From positions 1-64,000 of the forward strand of contig JBEKUJ010000010.1 of assembly GCA_049515135.1 (NCBI GenBank): DNA of 64,000 bases, in the 5' to 3' direction. Origin of the DNA: Fen-1364 sp049515135. GTDB lineage: Bacteria > Spirochaetota > Spirochaetia > SZUA-6 > Fen-1364. A program made the translations under genes and the position numbers. The notes beneath the pieces were generated by a model that was not told the DNA's origin, did not search any database, and worked only from the letters and a program-made list of their open reading frames with translations. Below are positions 59,176 to 64,000 of the stretch, piece after piece. Each line of letters begins with the position of its first letter. Within the stretch, counting starts at the first letter, position 1.

Positions 59176-60186
59176 TCAGCAGATCCGGGGCAATAGCAGG
59201 CCCCGGGGAAAATCCATCAGTCTCTTTCCTCCGATGCTCGTGATCATTATTACTGCGCCAGGGTTGCTTGCGGTGACCTTTCCCACAAGCCTTGCCTGCC
59301 TGCCCAAAGGAAAGGACCGAAGGGCATCGAGGGCTTTCTCAGCGGCCTGCTCAGCCACAAACGCCACCAAGACCCCTTCGTTTGCGATCTCCAGCGGGTT
59401 CAGACCCAGCAGGTCGCAGACGGCCCTGACATCCGGGTCAACGGGAAACTCGTCCTCCTCCACCTCGATCCCCCACGTGGCGCCGCGCACGGCTTCGTTG
59501 AGCACGGCAGCCACGCCGCCACGTGTCGCGTCCCGCATGAAGCGAAGCGATTCTCCGAGGGGAAACAGGGCGCTGGCAATGGGGTAGAGGCAGGCAGCGT
59601 CGGAGCGCAGGGTATCTCCCACCGGAAGAGACTCCCGGGCAGCCAGGATGGTAATTCCGTGGGCGCCAAGCGGGCCGGAAACGATCACGGCGTCCCCTGG
59701 CCGCACCATGGAAGGTGAGAGACGATGCGGGAAGACACGGGCTCCGACTCCGGCCGTCGTCATGAACAGGCCGCCGCCTTTTCCCCTGGGAACGACTTTC
59801 GTGTCGCCGGTGACGATGCGGGCTCCGGCCTCCCGGGCGGAGTCTGCAGCGGATACAAGAGCCCTCTGCAGCTGCGAGATTGGAAAGCCTTCCTCGACGA
59901 TCATTGCCAGGGACAGGGAAAGGACCCGGGCGCCGCAGACTGCAAGATCGTTGCAGGTCCCAAAAACGCACAGCGTGCCGATATCGCCCCCCGGGAAGAA
60001 CGGAGGGTCGACCACGTAGCCGTCCGTGGTCAGGAGAAGCTCCGAGCCGGAGGAAAGAGGGCTGGCATCCGACAGCTCGGGGTATGCATCGGATGCAAGG
60101 ACAGGGTAGATGACCGACTCCACAAGGTCCCGAGAGAGCGCGCCGCCGCTGCCGTGCTCCAGCCTGACCACGCCGTCCTCTTTCAT
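59176..60186 (-). CDS. hypE: Hydrogenase maturation protein HypE
   Basis: A 336-residue PurM-like enzyme that dehydrates the carbamoyl group to cyanide on its C-terminal cysteine. It shows LEHGSGGALSRDLVES, GTCNDLAVCGARVLSLSLA, and the conserved C-terminus PRIC. ATG 60186 overlaps the hypD stop (ATGA). It works with HypF to supply CN ligands to the NiFe site. Confidence 0.95.
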   Translation of the reverse strand: MKEDGVVRLEHGSGGALSRDLVESVIYPVLASDAYPELSDASPLSSGSELLLTTDGYVVDPPFFPGGDIGTLCVFGTCNDLAVCGARVLSLSLAMIVEEGFPISQLQRALVSAADSAREAGARIVTGDTKVVPRGKGGGLFMTTAGVGARVFPHRLSPSMVRPGDAVIVSGPLGAHGITILAARESLPVGDTLRSDAACLYPIASALFPLGESLRFMRDATRGGVAAVLNEAVRGATWGIEVEEDEFPVDPDVRAVCDLLGLNPLEIANEGVLVAFVAEQAAEKALDALRSFPLGRQARLVGKVTASNPGAVIMITSIGGKRLMDFPRGLLLPRIC

Positions 60187-61262
60187 GAGCGCGCGCCGTA
60201 GCGGAAGTAAGCGGCGCATGTCCCTTCGGATGACACCATACAGGGACCCACCGGGTCATCAGGCGTGCAGCGCCGGCCAAACAGGGCGCACTGCGGCGGC
60301 TGCGCCCTGCCGGCAATTACGCGCGCGCAGATGCAGCCGGGGGCTTCTGCGTCCCTTGCAGGGGGAAGCTGGAAGCGTCTTTCCGCGTCAAAGAGGGCAA
60401 GCTCGGGACGAAGTCCCAGCCCTCCACCGGGGATGATCCCCAGCCCGCGCCACACATCGTTCCTGGGCTCGAGGTTCTTCTCCATGACGGCGAGGGCGCG
60501 CGGATTGCCGTCCGGCCTCACGGCGCGAGGGTATGCGTTCTCAACGCGACGCTCCCCCTTTTCGATCTGCCGCGCCAGCTTGAGGATCCCAAGGAGCATG
60601 TCCAGAGACTCGAAGCCGGTGATCACCCCAGGCCTCCCGCCGTTCTGAGCAAGGAAATCGTAAGCCTTTTCGCCGATGACAACCGAGACATGCCCCGGCA
60701 GGAGAAAGCCGTCTATTCCATGGTCCGGGTTCGAGAGCAGGAAGCGCAAAGCCGGCGTGACAGTCTTGAACGCCGTGTACAGCAGGAGGTTCTCGATGCC
60801 CTGCTCACCCGCCTGGAGAAGAGCCGACACGACCGTCGGGATGGTGGTCTCGAATCCAACCGCAAGGAACACCACGGGCAGGGGAGACCGCCGGGCAATC
60901 GAAATCAGCTCTGTCGGCGAATAGACCAGCTTCACGAGCCCCTGACCAGAGAGCGAGCTGAGGGCCCGGCCGGTCGTGCCGGGCACCTTGAGCATGTCGC
61001 CAAAGGTGGCTATGAGGGCCTTTCCCGACTCGGCAAGCAGGAGCGCGTTGTCTACGTACCCTGCCGGCGTCACGCACACGGGGCATCCCGGTCCGGAGAC
61101 CAGGGAAATGGCTTTCGGAAGAAGGGAATGGATTCCCTTGCGGCGCAGCTCCACCGTGTGCGTGCCGCACACTTCCATGAGCGAGATGGGTCTGCCAATC
61201 CGCCGCGTGGTCTTTTCTATCTCTGAGACCAGCTGGCGGGCCAGCTGCCGTTCATCGCTCAT
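60183..61262 (-). CDS. hypD: Hydrogenase maturation protein HypD
   Basis: A 359-residue Fe-S protein forming the Fe(CN)2CO scaffold with HypC. MEVCGTHTVELRRKGI, GPGCPVCVTP and the C-terminal CALFGRRCTPDDPVGPC are the cysteine motifs. It starts three bases before the hypC stop codon in the reading direction. Confidence 0.95.
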   Translation of the reverse strand: MSDERQLARQLVSEIEKTTRRIGRPISLMEVCGTHTVELRRKGIHSLLPKAISLVSGPGCPVCVTPAGYVDNALLLAESGKALIATFGDMLKVPGTTGRALSSLSGQGLVKLVYSPTELISIARRSPLPVVFLAVGFETTIPTVVSALLQAGEQGIENLLLYTAFKTVTPALRFLLSNPDHGIDGFLLPGHVSVVIGEKAYDFLAQNGGRPGVITGFESLDMLLGILKLARQIEKGERRVENAYPRAVRPDGNPRALAVMEKNLEPRNDVWRGLGIIPGGGLGLRPELALFDAERRFQLPPARDAEAPGCICARVIAGRAQPPQCALFGRRCTPDDPVGPCMVSSEGTCAAYFRYGARS

Positions 61263-61265
61263 GGC

Positions 61266-61496
61266 TCAGGCGTCTCCGGTCAGCTCAGCCATCCTTCGAA
61301 AAAGCTCCAGGCGTTCCTCCGCTTCGGCCAGCGACAGGGTCTCGATTGCAAACCCGGCGTGGACAATAACGTGATCTCCCGGCCTGGGGTTCTCCAGGAG
61401 CGAAATATCAACCTGGATGCTGACGTTCCCCTGGGAAACTATTGCTTTCTTTCCCTCGAGGATTCGGTCAATCTTCATGGGCGTGGCAAGACACAT
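61266..61496 (-). CDS. hypC: Hydrogenase maturation chaperone HypC
   Basis: A 76-residue protein. The essential start MCLATPMKID puts C2 in place for the iron ligand. GDHVIVHAGFAIE is typical. The longer frame to 61526 would hide C2, so ATG 61496 is right. It lies 11 bases after the hypF stop. Confidence 0.95.
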   Translation of the reverse strand: MCLATPMKIDRILEGKKAIVSQGNVSIQVDISLLENPRPGDHVIVHAGFAIETLSLAEAEERLELFRRMAELTGDA

Positions 61497-61507
61497 ATGC
61501 TCAACCT

Positions 61508-63856
61508 CTATTCTTCCGTGTACCAAACCTGTCCAACGGAGAGACCACCATCGCCCGGCGGAACTCTCTCGTTGAGGAAAACCTCAAAACCGGATTGTAT
61601 CAAGAGGGGGATGAGAAGCTCTCTCAGAAGCAGGTTCTGGAATACGCCTCCAGAAAGGGCAACTCGCCGGAGTTCCGTGACTTCTCTCATCCGTCGAACG
61701 CCTTCCAGAGAGGCGGCTGCGATGCTTTGGTGAAAAAGGAGGGCGAGCTCCTGGACCTGCACATCCTGTTTCCTCTCCATGAGAAACGATAGCAGGGGCC
61801 GGGCATTAACCAGGAATCGCCGCTCTTGATCAGCAGAGGGGAGGAAGGGGAGGAGCTCGTCGGCCCGCGCGGCCTGGGTTGGCCCCTTTCCTGCCAGGTG
61901 CTCGCGCAGAGCATAGCCTTCCAGCTTTATTGGCCCTTCTCCTTCGTAACTGACGGTTTCCACCAGGCCGAGAATTGCCGCAGCCGCGTCGAAAATGCGT
62001 CCGAGAGACGTGGAGACGGGGCAGTTGACCCCCCTTTTCAGCATGGCGGACAGCATCCGGCCTTGCTCGCTGGATACTCCCGGCAACCCTTGTTCTGCCG
62101 AAGCCCCGAGGATTGCGAAAGCAATCCTTGCGGGATGCAGCACCGCCGCTTCCCCCCCGGGAAGCGCAAAGGGAGCGAAGCTTCCGAGCCTTGCAAAGCC
62201 CCTCCGTGTGGCGTGGAGGAACTCTCCGCCCCAGATGGTTCCGTCCGTGCCGTAGCCGGTGCCGTCGAAGGAAAGGGCCAGAGTCTCCTCCAGGCCGTGC
62301 TCTGCCATGACCGACAGGGCGTGCGCGAAGTGATGCTGCACGGCAACCCCGCGCACTGGCCGCCCGCCTGCCAGCTCGGACGGACGATCTCCAAGGGCCC
62401 AGGCGCTGGAGCGATACAGAGGGTGCATGTCGCGCACAATGAGGTCCGGCGCAGTGCCGTACAGGGTGAGGGTCTGCTCGATTGCAGAATCGAACTGGGC
62501 GAGCGTCTCCTGATCATCGAGGTCGCCGTTGAAAGGGCACACATGGACATCGCGGCCCCTGGCCAGGGAAGGGGCGCTCTTCAAGTCTCCGCCGAGACCC
62601 AGCACCACTCCCTTCACATCCGCCTGAAGCCTGAGGAGGCGCGGCACGTAACCGCGCGACCTGCGAAGGAGAAACACGCCGGACGACTTGCCGGCCCTGA
62701 CCACCGAGTCGTCTGTCCGATAGACAATTGCGCGGTTATTGAAGAGGAGCAAATCCGCGACGTCGGCGAGCTTGCGCAGGGCCTCCTGCGGGTCAGTGAT
62801 GATGGGCTCGCTTGCCCTGTTGCCGGAGGTCATGACCAGGTGCCGGTAGGGAACGGGATGCGCGGGGTGAAGGAACAGCAGCGCGTGCAGAGGCGTGTAG
62901 GGCAGCATGACGCCGAGCGTCTCCGTCTCGGAAGCCCTTGAAAGCCAGGCGGGAGTGTCGGCCCTGCGGGGGGCGATGACAATGGGACTTTCGGCGCTGC
63001 AGAGCAGCTCCCTGTCCCGGGGCTCGAGGACGCAGAGAGCCTCAGCTTCCTGCAGGTCGCGCGCCATCAGCGCGAAAGGCTTGTGCTCTCTCTCCTTTGC
63101 GCGGCGCAGCCGATCCATCGCGCGCCCCTGGGAGGGGTCCGCCGCAAGATGGAAGCCGCCGATGCCCTGCAGGGCCACGATCCTGCCTTGGGAGAGCGCG
63201 CTGATGGCGCGCTGGATCGCATCCCCCTCCAGCAGGGCGCCGGATGCATCCGTGCAGGAAAGGCGCGGGCCGCATGCGGGGCACGAGTTGGTCTGGGAAT
63301 GGAACCTCCTGTCAGCCGGGTCTGAGAACTCCCGCGCGCATGCGGGGCATTGCTCGAAAGGCCGCATGGAGGTGTTTTCCCTGTCGAACGGGGTCCTTTC
63401 CACAATAGAGTACCGCGGGCCGCACTGCGTGCAGGTGATGAACGGATAGAGGTAGCGCCTGTTGCCAGGATCGAGGAGCTCATGCGCGCACTCCGGGCAC
63501 AGGGGAAGGTCCGGCGGGATGGGCGGAAAAGCGAACCTGTCCGCCTGGCTCGCACGGATGACAAACGTGCCTCCGTCCATCTCCTGCGTGACCTCGCTTT
63601 CCGTGACTCCCTCCAGGCGGGCTGCCGGAGGAAGCGCAGCGCGAAGGTGGGCAAGGAACGATCCCACGCCGCGCTCTTCCCCCTGAACCTCGGCTATCAC
63701 CTCGGAGCGTCGGTTCTGGACAAATCCGCTCAGCCCCAGGCCGGTTGCAACGCGAAACACGGTAGGACGGAAGCCGACACCCTGGACTGTACCCTTGAAG
63801 ACGAATCTCCTGCGCAGCACGGTGAAAGGATACCGGGAAGAGCTTGCATTGACCAC
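61508..63856 (-). CDS. hypF: Carbamoyltransferase HypF
   Basis: A 782-residue enzyme that makes the carbamoyl group for hydrogenase cyanide ligands. An acylphosphatase-like domain comes first (FKGTVQGVGFRPTVFRVA). Zinc-finger cysteine sets then follow (CPECAHE, CTQCGPR, CPACARE, CPACGPR), a YrdC-like domain and the Kae1-like domain (QHHFAHALSVMAEHG). It starts the hypF-C-D-E operon. hypA and hypB are not in the window. Confidence 0.95.
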   Translation of the reverse strand: MVNASSSRYPFTVLRRRFVFKGTVQGVGFRPTVFRVATGLGLSGFVQNRRSEVIAEVQGEERGVGSFLAHLRAALPPAARLEGVTESEVTQEMDGGTFVIRASQADRFAFPPIPPDLPLCPECAHELLDPGNRRYLYPFITCTQCGPRYSIVERTPFDRENTSMRPFEQCPACAREFSDPADRRFHSQTNSCPACGPRLSCTDASGALLEGDAIQRAISALSQGRIVALQGIGGFHLAADPSQGRAMDRLRRAKEREHKPFALMARDLQEAEALCVLEPRDRELLCSAESPIVIAPRRADTPAWLSRASETETLGVMLPYTPLHALLFLHPAHPVPYRHLVMTSGNRASEPIITDPQEALRKLADVADLLLFNNRAIVYRTDDSVVRAGKSSGVFLLRRSRGYVPRLLRLQADVKGVVLGLGGDLKSAPSLARGRDVHVCPFNGDLDDQETLAQFDSAIEQTLTLYGTAPDLIVRDMHPLYRSSAWALGDRPSELAGGRPVRGVAVQHHFAHALSVMAEHGLEETLALSFDGTGYGTDGTIWGGEFLHATRRGFARLGSFAPFALPGGEAAVLHPARIAFAILGASAEQGLPGVSSEQGRMLSAMLKRGVNCPVSTSLGRIFDAAAAILGLVETVSYEGEGPIKLEGYALREHLAGKGPTQAARADELLPFLPSADQERRFLVNARPLLSFLMERKQDVQVQELALLFHQSIAAASLEGVRRMREVTELRRVALSGGVFQNLLLRELLIPLLIQSGFEVFLNERVPPGDGGLSVGQVWYTEE

Positions 63857-63895
63857 TGACGCCAGCGCGTGTACTGTGTCCCGCGGGAGGCTGCC

Positions 63896-64000
63896 ATGGC
63901 GAAAGTGATTCTCAAGGCGCAGGACCTGGACGGTTACCTGACCAGCGCGGACAAGGCGACAATTCAGGACATGAACGGGCGGTTCGACAAGGTGCTCCAG
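63896..64000 (+). CDS. Unrecognised gene, cut by the window edge
   Basis: An ATG at 63896 with GGGAGG seven bases upstream opens a frame that runs to the window end (35 codons). It begins MAKVILKAQDLDGYLTSADK. It is divergent from hypF. The start codon and binding site support a real gene; the family cannot be told from this part. Confidence 0.6.
   Translation, partial: MAKVILKAQDLDGYLTSADKATIQDMNGRFDKVLQ

Noticed and set aside
63856..63895. Sigma-54 boxes for the hyp operon
   Set aside because: A TGGCA and GC pair near 63884-63898 on the minus strand has a GG-GC distance of 11 rather than 12 and lacks TTGC.

Overview
The window is GC-rich, densely coding bacterial DNA with no mobile element, CRISPR array or pseudogene. 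Gene order points to a spirochaete. The rpsT - HU - apolipoprotein N-acyltransferase block followed by rho - rpmE is, as I recall, the arrangement in Treponema pallidum and Borrelia. The order flgF(flhO) - flgG - flgA - flgI - rpoS - deacetylase - tsaD - apt also resembles the Borrelia burgdorferi block around rpoS. Translation often starts at GTG or TTG, and many neighbouring genes overlap by 1-17 bases, so most of the window is organised in operons.

Layout. 1-2.8 kb: end of an unknown gene, an intergenic repeat, an Rrf2 regulator divergent from dsbD. 2.8-10.9 kb: a promoter-led run gltX - glyQS - tyrS - lnt - DNA glycosylase - PfkB kinase. 10.8-12.3 kb (minus): a membrane protein with three winged-helix-like repeats. 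12.5-19.5 kb: rpsT, HU, second lnt, receiver protein, small TPR protein, bactofilin, cinA, rho, rpmE. 19.5-22.4 kb: Mut7-C nuclease, ABC ATPase, GIY-YIG-like protein, two small cyclic-nucleotide-domain proteins. 22.5-27.3 kb: galK - surE - TPR, a 53-residue orphan, a TPR/NHL/VWA-like secreted protein. 27.4-32.9 kb: corrinoid protein divergent from a four-gene 2-oxoacid:ferredoxin oxidoreductase, then a membrane protein and a beta-CASP RNase. 32.9-39.5 kb: uridine-kinase-like protein, HD-GYP protein, FecCD-type importer. 39.7-45 kb: tRNA-Leu, inactive LysM/M23 protein, sigma-70 factor, amidohydrolase, two Crp-type proteins. 45-50.2 kb (minus): complete LIV amino-acid ABC transporter. 51-59 kb: tRNA-Thr, periplasmic flagellar rod/ring genes, rpoS, tsaD, apt. 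59.2-63.9 kb (minus): hypE, hypD, hypC, hypF.

How it may fit together (inference). LIV import plus the KorDABC-type ferredoxin enzyme would let the cell oxidise branched-chain 2-oxoacids to acyl-CoA and reduced ferredoxin. The hyp genes imply a [NiFe] hydrogenase elsewhere that could discharge the electrons as H2. The corrinoid protein and a cobalamin-type importer point to B12-dependent chemistry. This describes an anaerobic, motile, amino-acid-using spirochaete.

The strongest non-routine signals are four. First, a near-consensus sigma-54 promoter stands directly in front of the rpoS-like gene, in the same position as in Borrelia. Second, a 64-bp repeat occurs twice, each time between convergent genes. 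Third, a family of tiny hexaloop hairpins has covarying stems and is clustered next to tRNA-Thr and tsaD. Fourth, several proteins have unusual architectures or altered catalytic residues.
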